Below, in pieces: positions 17,473-24,115 of a stretch of 49,174 nucleotides of DNA (within the stretch, counting starts at the first letter, position 1; each line of letters opens with the position of its first letter). The notes beneath the pieces are model-generated. The model was not told where the DNA came from, did not search any database, and worked only from the letters and a program-made list of their open reading frames with translations. The position numbers and the translations under genes were made by a program. This DNA comes from a virus. The stretch lies in IMG/VR virus record IMGVR_UViG_3300027749_000165, positions 1 through 49,174 of that record; one strand, 5' to 3'.

Positions 17473-17769
17473 ATGAGCTTCCGCAAAGTCTGCACCGCTA
17501 TGATCAACGGCAAACGCTGGAGCGTAGGTTTCGGCTTTACAGGCAAGACCGCCGGAATCGTTGACGATGGCGTATGCAGGTACGCCAGCAATAGGATCGT
17601 CGTCCACTCAGCGCACAGCGGTAGGGTGCGTAGCTTAGAGGAATGCGTCATCCATGAGGTTGCACACGCCGTACTGCCGCAAATCGACGAGGCCACAATT
17701 ACGCATCTGGGAGAGGTCGCCGCTAAGGTGCTTCTGAAGATGCAGGCCGCAGAGCCGCATAAACGCTAG
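17473..17769 (+). CDS. Small zincin (HExxH) protein, 98 aa
   Basis: Residues 51-75 read LEECVIHEVAHAVLP, then a downstream Glu in a helix (THLGEVAAKVLLKM). The HEVAH motif is the zinc-binding active-site helix of gluzincin/SprT/ImmA-type peptidases, here in a minimal domain. Small phage proteins of this type may cleave repressors or act as structural metal proteins. Promoter copy 3 starts at its end, and its last codons are part of the GGCCGC-AG-AGCCGC element. Confidence 0.65.
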   Translation: MSFRKVCTAMINGKRWSVGFGFTGKTAGIVDDGVCRYASNRIVVHSAHSGRVRSLEECVIHEVAHAVLPQIDEATITHLGEVAAKVLLKMQAAEPHKR

Positions 17770-17780
17770 GTATACAGCCA

Positions 17781-17832
17781 ATAAAAATAAATCAAAATAA
17801 TTGTTGACCCAAAGCGGCTTTGGTACTAGTCT
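17781..17832 (+). promoter_or_regulatory. Palindrome-containing promoter, copy 3
   Basis: An AT-rich stretch (AATAAAAATAAATCAAAATAA) precedes TTGACC at 17804-17809. The perfect palindrome CCAAAGC-G-GCTTTGG spans 17809-17823, and the -10 is TAGTCT at 17827-17832 after 17 bp. It is the same arrangement as copy 2, with a poorer -10. It heads the unit beginning at 17872 after a leader rich in CACA. Confidence 0.75.
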
Positions 17833-17871
17833 CTTAAATGTCAGTCACACACAACACACACACAAACACAC

Positions 17872-18060
17872 ATGAACTACCAGATCACCCTCACCTTTGA
17901 CGAACTCGTCCAAGCTCGCGCCGGACTCCAGTGCTACATTGAACACCTCTGGAAGCTCAGACGCGACAGCGACAGGGTCATTGCTCGCAATTGCTGGAAT
18001 CCAACAATCCGAGGCAAGATCGCCGCACTACGCGCACTCCGTAAGGCCACCCTAGTCTAA
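17872..18060 (+). CDS. Small hypothetical protein, 62 aa
   Basis: First gene behind promoter copy 3, starting after CACACAAACACAC with no Shine-Dalgarno site. It is helical throughout, with a basic C-terminus (PTIRGKIAALRALRKATLV). The family is unknown. Confidence 0.6.
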   Translation: MNYQITLTFDELVQARAGLQCYIEHLWKLRRDSDRVIARNCWNPTIRGKIAALRALRKATLV

Positions 18061-18083
18061 CCACCAACCCATAAATAAATACC

Positions 18084-18281
18084 ATGACAATAGCCGAACA
18101 CCACGAATTCGCTCAGATTGAGCGCACCTGCGACGAGATTCGCAAAGACAACATCGACCTGCAGGCCGAGATCCAATCCCTGCACCAAGACCTATGCCAG
18201 ATCCTGACGTTAAACACGCTAGGGAAGACTAAGGCAATCGCAGACCTAGTAAACGCAATCCTCGCACATCCATCACGATAA
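18084..18281 (+). CDS. Small coiled-coil protein, 65 aa
   Basis: Residues 8-45 form a clear heptad-like helix (FAQIERTCDEIRKDNIDLQA, then EIQSLHQDL), so it is probably a dimer. Its stop overlaps the next ATG (TAATG). The function is unknown. Confidence 0.6.
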   Translation: MTIAEHHEFAQIERTCDEIRKDNIDLQAEIQSLHQDLCQILTLNTLGKTKAIADLVNAILAHPSR

Positions 18282-18490
18282 TGCGCTGTATCGACAATTT
18301 AATTAACGGAAACATCAAGGAAGCTAAGGCCGGAGCCAAGCGAGCCACATTCAACTCCATCTTGAACGCCGCTGAAATGGTGTATGGGATGTCTATGCGC
18401 GAAGCTCTGTACACCGCCAAGTTTTTAAAAGGCGAGATCGAATGGGCGCAGTACTGCCAAGAGAAACACGCCCTAACCTTTTCATACTAA
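18281..18490 (+). CDS. Small hypothetical protein, 69 aa
   Basis: Coupled to both neighbours by TAATG overlaps. It has a helical core (SILNAAEMVYGMSMREALYT) and aromatic residues near the end. No family is recognised. Confidence 0.6.
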   Translation: MRCIDNLINGNIKEAKAGAKRATFNSILNAAEMVYGMSMREALYTAKFLKGEIEWAQYCQEKHALTFSY

Positions 18491-18597
18491 TGATCATCCA
18501 AAACATCCTATGGTTCCTCCAAGGAGGAATTCAAGCCACCCTGCCACTCGTAATCGCCTTCGCAATACTCCACCTCATCTACCGACCACAAAAATGA
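18490..18597 (+). CDS. Single-span membrane protein, 35 aa
   Basis: ATG 18490 overlaps the upstream stop, and TGA 18595-18597 overlaps the next ATG. The product is mostly one hydrophobic helix (ATLPLVIAFAILHLIY) after a short amphipathic start, ending in the basic tail RPQK. It is small and tightly coupled; an inner-membrane peptide is likely. A holin-like role is possible but unsupported by context. Confidence 0.55.
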   Translation: MIIQNILWFLQGGIQATLPLVIAFAILHLIYRPQK

Positions 18598-18809
18598 ATA
18601 CCCAAGTACAATCCCTCCTCAGCAACCTAGAAGCCCTGTTTACCAGCCAAGTGGCAATGGCAGACGCTCATGGCCTACCAACGCTACCACACATAAGCCT
18701 AGCGCGTGCAAAGGAGCTTCTAACCGACATCAGGATCGCCAAGGCCACAACCAAGCAGGCTAAAGACCCTGCGTACTTTAACCGACTCGACACAATACAT
18801 TGCAAATAA
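18594..18809 (+). CDS. Small helical protein, 71 aa
   Basis: I start it at ATG 18594, overlapping the membrane gene stop by four bases. The frame continues upstream, but only antisense to the membrane protein's logic. The product is helical (VQSLLSNLEALFTSQVAMAD, then LARAKELLTDIRIAKATT). It is the last gene before the promoter-like element at 18822. Confidence 0.55.
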   Translation: MNTQVQSLLSNLEALFTSQVAMADAHGLPTLPHISLARAKELLTDIRIAKATTKQAKDPAYFNRLDTIHCK

Positions 18810-18821
18810 TGCAATTATGTG

Positions 18822-18850
18822 TTGACACCAGTACCAAACCCGCTAACCCA
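18822..18850 (+). promoter_or_regulatory. Promoter-like element with half-site in opposite orientation
   Basis: TTGACA at 18822-18827 is followed by CCAGTACCAAACCCGC, which contains TACCAAA, the inverted form of the TTTGGTA arm of the palindromic operators. The -10 is poor (TAACCC with 16-bp spacing). It lies directly upstream of the gene at 18857. It shares GACACCA(A/G)TACCAAA with the element at 21877. Confidence 0.45.
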
Positions 18851-18856
18851 GAACAC

Positions 18857-19066
18857 ATGGAAAACATAAACCCATACGAGGCAGGAAAGAATGATATGCG
18901 CGAACAGCTAGTATCATTCATTTACGAAAGGTATTGTTACAACAAAACCTTTTTCGGAAAAGAACATCACGCGACTCAGGAAATCCGCCGGATCATCGAA
19001 GACATCCGCGAAGATCAGGCAGTCGAGCAGGAAAAACTCAAACATACAGAAACAGCGAGCGAATAA
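18857..19066 (+). CDS. Small hypothetical protein, 69 aa
   Basis: The start is placed at ATG 18857 (MENINPYEAGKND), since an in-frame upstream start at 18800 would run through the promoter-like element. The charged, helical product has a His-containing middle (FFGKEHHATQEIRRIIEDIR). No family is recognised. Confidence 0.6.
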   Translation: MENINPYEAGKNDMREQLVSFIYERYCYNKTFFGKEHHATQEIRRIIEDIREDQAVEQEKLKHTETASE

Positions 19067-19070
19067 ATAG

Positions 19071-19334
19071 ATGGCAAAATATAAATTACATAAATCAGAT
19101 ACAGTCTTAACCAACGTCCATTCTAAGAAAGTCTGTAAAGGAAACTATTGCTGTATTCACAACCCAAGCAAGCACCACATGGCTGACTGGGAACAGGTTT
19201 GGCGTGAGGATAGGCGCATGATGGAACGCATTTGCCCAGAGCATTCTTGCGGACATCCAGATCCCGATGATCCATCTGCGGATCGCACGCATGGTTGCTG
19301 TGGGTGCTGCCGCCCACCAGAAACTAATAAATAA
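19071..19334 (+). CDS. Cys/His-rich zinc-binding protein, 87 aa
   Basis: The order of Cys and His is VCKGNYCCIHNPSKHHMADW, then RRMMERICPEHSCGHPDPDD, then HGCCGCC. This pattern (CxGxxCxIHxPSxHHM, then ERICxHxxGHPDPDD, then HGCxGCC) recurs in phage and actinobacterial small proteins as I recall, with no assigned function. Several zinc sites are likely. It is preceded by AATAG only, without a Shine-Dalgarno site. Confidence 0.65.
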   Translation: MAKYKLHKSDTVLTNVHSKKVCKGNYCCIHNPSKHHMADWEQVWREDRRMMERICPEHSCGHPDPDDPSADRTHGCCGCCRPPETNK

Positions 19335-19336
19335 AT

Positions 19337-19471
19337 ATGAAAGCTAAAGAATACTTTGGAGATCGTCCCTGCATAAATTATATTTGGGTCATGCTTGACA
19401 GGTTAGGCCCATTTATACCTAAATTGCGACCTGCGGTAAAAATGCCGCACAAGCAATCATTAACAAAATAA
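19337..19471 (+). CDS. Very small hypothetical protein, 44 aa
   Basis: ATG 19337 lies three bases after the previous stop, and TAA is at 19469-19471. The product (YFGDRPCINYIWVMLDRLGP, then FIPKLRPAVKMPHK) is basic with a hydrophobic middle. It fills what would otherwise be a 140-base gap in a fully packed block. There is no homology recognised. Confidence 0.4.
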   Translation: MKAKEYFGDRPCINYIWVMLDRLGPFIPKLRPAVKMPHKQSLTK

Positions 19472-19475
19472 CTTT

Positions 19476-19712
19476 ATGAGTCGTGAACCCATTAACCATC
19501 CTGCTTTTCCTGTAGCCGCATACGCTGGCGATGAGACTAACCCAATCGTCCGACCTAATAGCGGCATGGGTATACGCGATTACTTTGCCGCCGCTGCACT
19601 CTCTGCCCTTGCCAAAGACAAGCAGGCCGGAGAGCCAGAGGTTGTCGCTGAAACAGCCTACGCCTTTGCAGACGCAATGCTAGAGGAACGCCAATACACA
19701 AACCGTAAATAA
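19476..19712 (+). CDS. Conserved phage protein of the GMxIRDYFAAAALxAL type
   Basis: This 78-aa protein has the motif SGMGIRDYFAAAALSALAKD and a C-terminal AYAFADAMLEER. Both are hallmarks of a very common small phage family (HPAFP, GMTLRDYFAAAAL, AYxxADAML) whose role is unknown. Typical length is 70-100 aa, as here. Confidence 0.75.
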   Translation: MSREPINHPAFPVAAYAGDETNPIVRPNSGMGIRDYFAAAALSALAKDKQAGEPEVVAETAYAFADAMLEERQYTNRK

Positions 19713-19713
19713 T

Positions 19714-19980
19714 ATGTGGCATCACAATAAAAAGAATCCAATGGTATCAACTCCGGCAAAGGCTCCGGCAAAGCCAGCTCCTGTTAACTCAACAGCTCAA
19801 TCCAGCTCATCATCTATTAAGATGGGATCTCCTGAGATCCGTATAGGACTAGATGGAGCTTCACGCCGTTCTGGAATGGGAGAGGATAAGTTCCCCAAAA
19901 TGCCAAAGGATAAGAAGTCAATCATGCCTAAGCCTAAGAAGGCCCGTATGCCAAAAGTAAAAATGCCAAAAGCAAAATAA
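19714..19980 (+). CDS. Lys/Pro/Ala-rich protein with MPK repeats, 88 aa
   Basis: Low-complexity protein. It has Ala/Pro/Lys at the start, a Ser run in the middle, and a C-terminal tail with repeated MPK units (KMPKDKKSIMPKPKKARMPK). The extreme positive charge suggests nucleic-acid or membrane-surface binding. No family is recognised. Confidence 0.5.
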   Translation: MWHHNKKNPMVSTPAKAPAKPAPVNSTAQSSSSSIKMGSPEIRIGLDGASRRSGMGEDKFPKMPKDKKSIMPKPKKARMPKVKMPKAK

Positions 19981-20015
19981 TCACCGCAGTAAAAACAAAC
20001 CAACAAAACAAACAT

Positions 20016-20285
20016 ATGTCCGACGAAACAAACACACCAGAAATCCCAGCCAGCGAGACAGCCGCACCTGCACAGCAAACGCTACAGGAGATGATTGCCG
20101 GAATTGATATTACCGAGGTCACATTTGAACAGATCTTCCGCGAGCTAATCGGAGCCATCCAGAATGTCGCCATCACCGCACAGATTGCCCTTGGTATCGC
20201 AGAGCGAGTCAAGATCCGCGATCTTGCTGCCGCATCTGCACAGGAGGAGGTTCCTGTTGTCACTCCAGAACTTGAGGTAGTCTAA
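20016..20285 (+). CDS. Hypothetical acidic protein, 89 aa
   Basis: The acidic N-terminus (MSDETNTPEIPASETAAPAQ) is followed by a helical core (FEQIFRELIGAIQNVAITAQIA) and an acidic tail. The 35-base gap upstream is C/A-rich leader. The function is unknown. Confidence 0.55.
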   Translation: MSDETNTPEIPASETAAPAQQTLQEMIAGIDITEVTFEQIFRELIGAIQNVAITAQIALGIAERVKIRDLAAASAQEEVPVVTPELEVV

Positions 20286-20289
20286 ATAT

Positions 20290-20469
20290 ATGAAAATTTC
20301 ATTTCCTGCATTACTTGGCACAGTGTTTATTGCGCTCAAGATTACTAAAGTCATCACATGGTCATGGCTATGGGTATTAGCCCCGTTTTGGATTCCGGCA
20401 GCTATTTGCATATTTCTTATTCTTGCCGCTTTGGTACTTTCGCTTATAGTTGCATTAAATGAAGGCTAA
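20290..20469 (+). CDS. Two-span membrane protein, Fragile-X-F transmembrane-like
   Basis: The 59-aa product has two hydrophobic segments. One is SFPALLGTVFIALKITKVIT, followed by WSWLWVLAPFWIPAA, and the second is CIFLILAALVLSLIVA. The WSWxWVLAPFWIP signature is typical of small phage proteins annotated as transmembrane Fragile-X-F, whose role is unknown. The ATG is at 20290. The frame encodes the piece GCCGCTTTGGTAC by chance (see rejected items). Confidence 0.6.
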   Translation: MKISFPALLGTVFIALKITKVITWSWLWVLAPFWIPAAICIFLILAALVLSLIVALNEG

Positions 20470-20644
20470 TAATTTATACAAACGAGCAGCTAAAGCTATT
20501 GACGGCGCAGATGAAGCGATTTCACCACGTTCTCACGCAGAAGAGCCTGCCGGAGACAAGGCAAAGAAAGCCAATCCACAACGCATGGACATCCTCCGCA
20601 GAGCAGCAATCTCAAACAGGCAGAACGATGTATCCAACTCATAA
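20459..20644 (+). CDS. Small hypothetical protein, 61 aa
   Basis: It overlaps the membrane gene by 11 bases (ATGAAGGCTAA). The product is hydrophilic and basic (NLYKRAAKAIDGADEAISPR). The alternative frame over the same bases (from 20499) is also open, so this call is uncertain. Confidence 0.4.
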   Translation: MKANNLYKRAAKAIDGADEAISPRSHAEEPAGDKAKKANPQRMDILRRAAISNRQNDVSNS

Positions 20645-20807
20645 ACAAGAAAACGAATGCACCGATGCGGCAATTGCCTACATCAGAAAACACTACCCAA
20701 ATGAAAGAAAAGAACCCTCACCTACAGCGTCACATTTTGAAAACGGAGACGTACCACGAATTGATGAACAGCCGGATTCACAAGCATACACGAAAGAGTT
20801 TAAATAG
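20628..20807 (+). CDS. Small hypothetical protein, 59 aa (alternative frame)
   Basis: Reads MYPTHKQENECTDAAIAYIR and continues with acidic, Pro-rich residues. It overlaps the previous call by 17 bases and the next by 107 bases, so at most one of this gene and the gene at 20701 is likely to be expressed at a high level. Kept because its start follows the tight spacing used elsewhere. Confidence 0.3.
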   Translation: MYPTHKQENECTDAAIAYIRKHYPNERKEPSPTASHFENGDVPRIDEQPDSQAYTKEFK

Positions 20808-20865
20808 TAAGCTCGGTGGTCTTTCCAAAGGAATGAAGCATAAGCCAATGGAGGAAGAGAAATGA
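20701..20865 (+). CDS. Small basic protein, 54 aa
   Basis: ATG 20701 to TGA 20863-20865, and its stop overlaps the next ATG (ATGA), the normal coupling in this block. The product is basic and helical (LMNSRIHKHTRKSLNSKLGG, then LSKGMKHKP). It competes with the frame at 20628; I prefer this one for its coupling. Confidence 0.5.
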   Translation: MKEKNPHLQRHILKTETYHELMNSRIHKHTRKSLNSKLGGLSKGMKHKPMEEEK

Positions 20866-21014
20866 AAAAAGGACTTTGGTACAACATCCACATCCACATG
20901 AAGCAGAAACGTATTGAACAAGGTTCTGGCGAGCGTATGCGTCCAGTAGGAAGCAAGGGTGCGCCAACCGCTGCTGCTATCAAGGCATCTCAAAAGACAT
21001 CCAAAAAAAAGTGA
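20862..21014 (+). CDS. Conserved small basic phage protein (KKGLWxNIH type), 50 aa
   Basis: The product reads MKKGLWYNIHIHMKQKRIEQ, then GSGERMRPVGSKGAPTAAA. The KKxLWxNIHxKxxRIxxGSGExMRxPGSKGAPT pattern is a widespread small family in phages and environmental contigs, of unknown function, highly basic. The stop overlaps the next GTG start. It is too short to be scored by most gene finders. Confidence 0.7.
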   Translation: MKKGLWYNIHIHMKQKRIEQGSGERMRPVGSKGAPTAAAIKASQKTSKKK

Positions 21015-21247
21015 GCGAAAAGAAATTCAAAAAAGTTGTTACCAACCCTGAGACTGGCAACAAGAAAACCGTGCGTTACGGAGCCAAGGGATATTCAATT
21101 GCCCCTCACACCAAAAAAGGTGATTCTTACTGCGCTCGCAGTGCTGGTCAGATGAAGGATCATCCAGCGGCAGCGCATGATCCAAACTCACCTTTGCGTT
21201 TGAGTCGCAAGAAATGGGCTTGCATCGGGAAACGTAGCGCAAGATGA
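21011..21247 (+). CDS. Conserved basic phage protein (YGAKGYxIAPxTKxGDSYCARS type)
   Basis: This 78-aa protein starts at GTG 21011, overlapping the previous stop (GTGA). The segment RYGAKGYSIAPHTKKGDSYC, then ARSAGQMKDHP and LRLSRKKWACIGKRS, matches a common phage family that is often adjacent to the KKGLW type. Two cysteines and many Lys/Arg suggest a compact nucleic-acid-binding fold. The function is unknown. Confidence 0.7.
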   Translation: MSEKKFKKVVTNPETGNKKTVRYGAKGYSIAPHTKKGDSYCARSAGQMKDHPAAAHDPNSPLRLSRKKWACIGKRSAR

Positions 21248-21414
21248 GTCAGCCAATAGCTAAAAACCAATTTGGAACAGGCGCAGGCAAGGGCGATCAC
21301 GAACGCCCTGTGAACCGCGCAGTATTCCGAGAGAACATTGATAAAATAAAGAAAGGCCCAATGCGAGGGAAGGCCGTTGCAGTCAAAGCCGGAAAGACAA
21401 CCTATAAATACTAA
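21244..21414 (+). CDS. Small basic protein, 56 aa
   Basis: ATG 21244 overlaps the previous stop (ATGA), and its TAA overlaps the next ATG. The product is Gly/Lys-rich (KNQFGTGAGKGDHERPVNRA, then KIKKGPMRGKAVAVKAGK). It is a further member of the basic mini-protein run. No family is recognised. Confidence 0.55.
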   Translation: MSQPIAKNQFGTGAGKGDHERPVNRAVFRENIDKIKKGPMRGKAVAVKAGKTTYKY

Positions 21415-21575
21415 TGAAAAAGATACCATCCGAAGTCCGCGAATACCTCGCCATGATTGGCGCAAAAGGCGGATCTAGCAAGAGCGAGAAAAAGCTGAAA
21501 TCCATCGGCGAGAATGCAAAAAAGGGAGGTTGGCACGCACAGAAGCGTAACCAGCCACAGCCGGAAGCGGCTTAA
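21414..21575 (+). CDS. Small KGG-type protein, 53 aa
   Basis: The product contains IGAKGGSSKSEKKLKSIGEN and AKKGGWHAQKR, a repeat of the GxKGGxxxSxxK type seen in small phage and bacterial DNA-associated proteins. The stop at 21573-21575 lies 18 bases before promoter copy 4. Confidence in the gene is moderate and in function low. Confidence 0.55.
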   Translation: MKKIPSEVREYLAMIGAKGGSSKSEKKLKSIGENAKKGGWHAQKRNQPQPEAA

Positions 21576-21592
21576 ACACAGGCTCTACAGGC

Positions 21593-21657
21593 CGTGAAAT
21601 TATTTTCATTTATTTTCACCGAATCGCTTGACACCTAAGCCGCTTTGGTACTATTGT
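21593..21657 (+). promoter_or_regulatory. Palindrome-containing promoter, copy 4
   Basis: An inverted repeat GTGAAA/TTTCAC (21594-21599, 21614-21619) with an AT-rich centre precedes TTGACA at 21628-21633. The imperfect palindrome CCTAAGC-C-GCTTTGG (21634-21648) lies in an 18-bp spacer, followed by TATTGT at 21652-21657. It has the best -35 of the set. Downstream it keeps the TGT(A/G)GTCA and ACACAC leader shared with copy 2. Confidence 0.75.
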
Positions 21658-21687
21658 GGTCGTGTAGTCAAAACAACCAACACACAC

Positions 21688-21873
21688 ATGAAAAACCCAA
21701 ACTTCAAAGAGATTGCAACAGCAGGTGACTTACGATTGGTCTATCGACAGTATTATGGCAACAAGCATGGTTACACTATCGCTATGGGAAACTGCATTCT
21801 ATGGAATGGACAGGAAGAGTCCCTTGGTCGTGATCTCCTGCAAAAGTTTTCCGAGATGAACTGGGGAAAATAA
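21688..21873 (+). CDS. Small hypothetical protein, 61 aa
   Basis: The start at ATG 21688 follows the leader CACACAC; an in-frame start at 21628 would lie within the promoter. It has Tyr-rich beta-like content (LRLVYRQYYGNKHGYTIAMG). It is the only gene between promoter copy 4 and the next promoter element. The family is unknown. Confidence 0.6.
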   Translation: MKNPNFKEIATAGDLRLVYRQYYGNKHGYTIAMGNCILWNGQEESLGRDLLQKFSEMNWGK

Positions 21874-21876
21874 ACA

Positions 21877-21904
21877 TAGACACCAATACCAAAGCCGTTA
21901 AATT
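21877..21904 (+). promoter_or_regulatory. Promoter with inverted half-site upstream of the ERF gene
   Basis: TAGACA (21877-21882) and TAAATT (21899-21904) are 16 bp apart, and the spacer is CCAATACCAAAGCCGT. CCAAAGCCG is the left arm and centre of the palindromic operator in reversed orientation relative to copies 1-4. The C/A-rich leader then leads to the ERF gene at 21935. Confidence 0.55.
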
Positions 21905-21934
21905 CACCCAGTCGGTCAACCTAAACACACACAC

Positions 21935-22570
21935 ATGAAAGACACACTAAACGCAGCCCTAGTAGCAGCTCTCAGCGAGCTTACCAACCTTGCCAAAGAC
22001 AAGGTCAACCCACACTTCAAGTCGCGCTTCACTTCACTCGATGCGATCCTTGATGCAACACGCCCAGTCCTTGCCAAGCATGGCCTAGCTCTATCACAGG
22101 AGCCTGTCTTTGAAGACGGCATGGCTGGCGTAGTCACTCGCATCATTCACACCTCCGGCGAAAGCAGGGAGAGCACGCTAATCCTACCCTTGCGAGACCA
22201 GTCGGCACAGGGAGTCGGAAGCGCAATCAGCTACGCTCGACGTTACTCTGCCGCCGCTGTGCTTGGCATCGCATCAGATGAGGACGACGATGGACAGCAG
22301 GCCAGCACACACCCAAAGTCCATGACACACCCCAAGGCCATAACGCGAGCCGCTATAGCCAAGCCTGTAATCAACAAGCCGGATAACTCGCTGGATACGC
22401 TCTTTGGCCTGATGGACACCAACAAGGTTTCCGAGGAAGAGATTCGCTCATTCTGCCTTTCAAAAGGCATGAAGGATGTGCCGGAGTTTGTAGCAGACAT
22501 CAAGGAGTCTGTTGCCAAGCGTCTGGTGGAAATCTTCTCCGAGGTGGTCGAGTTCAGCCTTAACAAGTAA
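21935..22570 (+). CDS. erf: ERF-family single-strand annealing protein
   Basis: This 211-aa protein is recognised from the ERF core: NPHFKSRFTSLDAILDATRP near residue 30, a central LxLPL segment, and the signature GVGSAISYARRYSAAAVLGI at about 90-110, followed by acidic ASDEDDDGQ. ERF proteins anneal complementary single strands in phage recombination and genome circularisation. The PD-(D/E)XK exonuclease two genes downstream is the expected partner. The C-terminal third is a linker plus a small helical domain. It is preceded by the promoter at 21877. Confidence 0.85.
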   Translation: MKDTLNAALVAALSELTNLAKDKVNPHFKSRFTSLDAILDATRPVLAKHGLALSQEPVFEDGMAGVVTRIIHTSGESRESTLILPLRDQSAQGVGSAISYARRYSAAAVLGIASDEDDDGQQASTHPKSMTHPKAITRAAIAKPVINKPDNSLDTLFGLMDTNKVSEEEIRSFCLSKGMKDVPEFVADIKESVAKRLVEIFSEVVEFSLNK

Positions 22571-22574
22571 TTAT

Positions 22575-22748
22575 ATGACCCAAGAAAACATCGTTAAAAT
22601 TTATCTAGCTGCTTACAAGAACTTAACACCAGATGCACTTGATGAGGTATACAAATGGCAATGGGATGATGTCTATCTGTTAGCGGATAGGATTATACAA
22701 GAGATTGAGCCATTGCTAGACGCATACGAAATGTCAGAAACTAAATAA
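22575..22748 (+). CDS. Small acidic helical protein, 57 aa
   Basis: I start it at ATG 22575 (MTQENIVKIYLAAY), since an earlier in-frame start would overlap erf by 59 bases. Acidic and helical (DRIIQEIEPLLDAYEMSETK). It lies between the annealing protein and the exonuclease, so it may be a recombination accessory protein. No family is recognised. Confidence 0.55.
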   Translation: MTQENIVKIYLAAYKNLTPDALDEVYKWQWDDVYLLADRIIQEIEPLLDAYEMSETK

Positions 22749-22753
22749 ACAAT

Positions 22754-23803
22754 ATGGACGAACGAGCCAACAAAATGTCCGGCAGTGCAATGGCGACCTA
22801 CGCCGACTGCGCCGGAAAATACCAGTTAGAGATTACCTGCCCTCCTAGCGAGGGCGGGGCGGCGGCGGACATGGGGACGAGAATCCATTCCTATCTTGCC
22901 GGAGAAGACATTATCCTGAACGACGAGGAGCAGGCAATCGCTGATCTTTGCGAAGCGGAATACGGAGAGATCCTAGAGACTTTGGGATTCGGAACGCCAG
23001 ATAATGTGACCATTGAAAAACGCTTATGGTACGGAGACATCTGGTCAGGCCAGATTGATCTGATCCTGCACTGGGGCGACAAGGTATTAATCATCGACTG
23101 GAAGACTGGAAGAGTCGGAACAGGAAACACTGCCGCCGACAATATCCAGCTCCGAGCCTATGCTGTTCTTGTCCGCAAGAATCTGAACATCAAGGAGGCA
23201 TATGTCGCCATCGTCCAGCCAATGGCGCAAAAGTACACAATTGCCCATTATGAGGAGAATGACCTGATCGACGCTGAAAAGCAGATACAGGGCATCGTGG
23301 AGGCCGCAATGCATCCTGAAGCACCAAGGACACCAAGCGCATCGGCTTGTAAGTATTGCCGAGCCAAGGCTATCTGCCCAGAAGTCGGAGGAGTCGCATC
23401 AGAGCTGGCAGTATTTACACCAGCGCAGGTTCCGGCACTCAGCAACGAGGCAATAGCTGATTTCTTGGATAAATCCGATGTGGTTGAAGCGTTTATCGAA
23501 GCGATTCGCGACGAGGCCAAGACGAGACTCCTAAAGGGCGAGGAAATCGCAGGACGGAAGCTGGCATCAGGCCGTACCAGCCGGAGCGTTGAAGACCCAG
23601 TAGAGGCATTCAAAGCCCTTGAACAGTACTTGACACCTTCCGAGTTCACTTCTGCTTGCAAGGTTTCAATTCCGCAACTAGAAAAGATTTTTGCCACAGC
23701 CAATGACATGAAACCAGCGGAGGCGAAAGTCTCTCTTGGAAAATTGTTGGAGGCTGTGCTAGTCACGAAGACTGGCGCACCAATGATGGTTCGTGCAAAA
23801 TAA
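22754..23803 (+). CDS. PD-(D/E)XK exonuclease, DUF2800/RecB-like
   Basis: The 349-aa protein has the RecB/Cas4-type nuclease layout: GTRIH (41-45), then SGQIDLIL with D102, then LIIDWKTGR with D115 and K117. A C-terminal cysteine trio (C199, C202, C208 in CKYCRAKAICP) together with Cys 19 near the N-terminus (YADCAGKYQ) could hold a 4Fe-4S cluster, as in AddB/Cas4. Such proteins resect DNA ends for ERF-type annealing. The C-terminal part is helical. It fits a recombination module with erf and rusA. Confidence 0.8.
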   Translation: MDERANKMSGSAMATYADCAGKYQLEITCPPSEGGAAADMGTRIHSYLAGEDIILNDEEQAIADLCEAEYGEILETLGFGTPDNVTIEKRLWYGDIWSGQIDLILHWGDKVLIIDWKTGRVGTGNTAADNIQLRAYAVLVRKNLNIKEAYVAIVQPMAQKYTIAHYEENDLIDAEKQIQGIVEAAMHPEAPRTPSASACKYCRAKAICPEVGGVASELAVFTPAQVPALSNEAIADFLDKSDVVEAFIEAIRDEAKTRLLKGEEIAGRKLASGRTSRSVEDPVEAFKALEQYLTPSEFTSACKVSIPQLEKIFATANDMKPAEAKVSLGKLLEAVLVTKTGAPMMVRAK

Positions 23804-23827
23804 CCAAACCAAAAACAAAACACACAT

Positions 23828-24115
23828 ATGTCTGATAAAATGACAGAGAAAGAGTTGGCTATTGTTTCTGCTATTGCGGCAGAGGCTGTTGATGCATTGC
23901 AAGTGGATGTTTTCCAAGCACAAGAAATTGTCGAGGATCGCATTCAGTTTCTTGTCGATGCTGAGTTGATCGAAGTCGAGGATGGCTCCGAAATGATTCG
24001 GACTGTTCTGCATATCGCTCTTGATGCGCTGTTAGATACAGACGAAGAAGAGGACGAGTGCGAAGATTGCGATGAGTCAGACGAGTACGGGGATTGTGAC
24101 GAGAGGGCTTACTAA
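23828..24115 (+). CDS. Acidic protein, 95 aa
   Basis: The product has helices in residues 5-45, then a very acidic tail with three cysteines (DTDEEEDECEDCDESDEYGD). Acidic, Cys-containing proteins of this kind can be DNA mimics or anti-restriction factors, but nothing specific is recognised. The stop overlaps the next ATG (TAATG). Confidence 0.55.
   Translation: MSDKMTEKELAIVSAIAAEAVDALQVDVFQAQEIVEDRIQFLVDAELIEVEDGSEMIRTVLHIALDALLDTDEEEDECEDCDESDEYGDCDERAY

Noticed and set aside
20426-20443. GCCGCTTTGGTACTTTCG, similar to an operator right arm, inside the membrane gene at 20290
   Set aside because: There is no TTGAC in register and the bases encode LAALVLS within a hydrophobic helix, so the match is best explained as coincidence.
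23248-23943. 231-aa minus-strand frame across the exonuclease gene
   Set aside because: Ser/Ala/Arg-rich shadow of a high-GC coding region on the other strand, with no recognisable domain.
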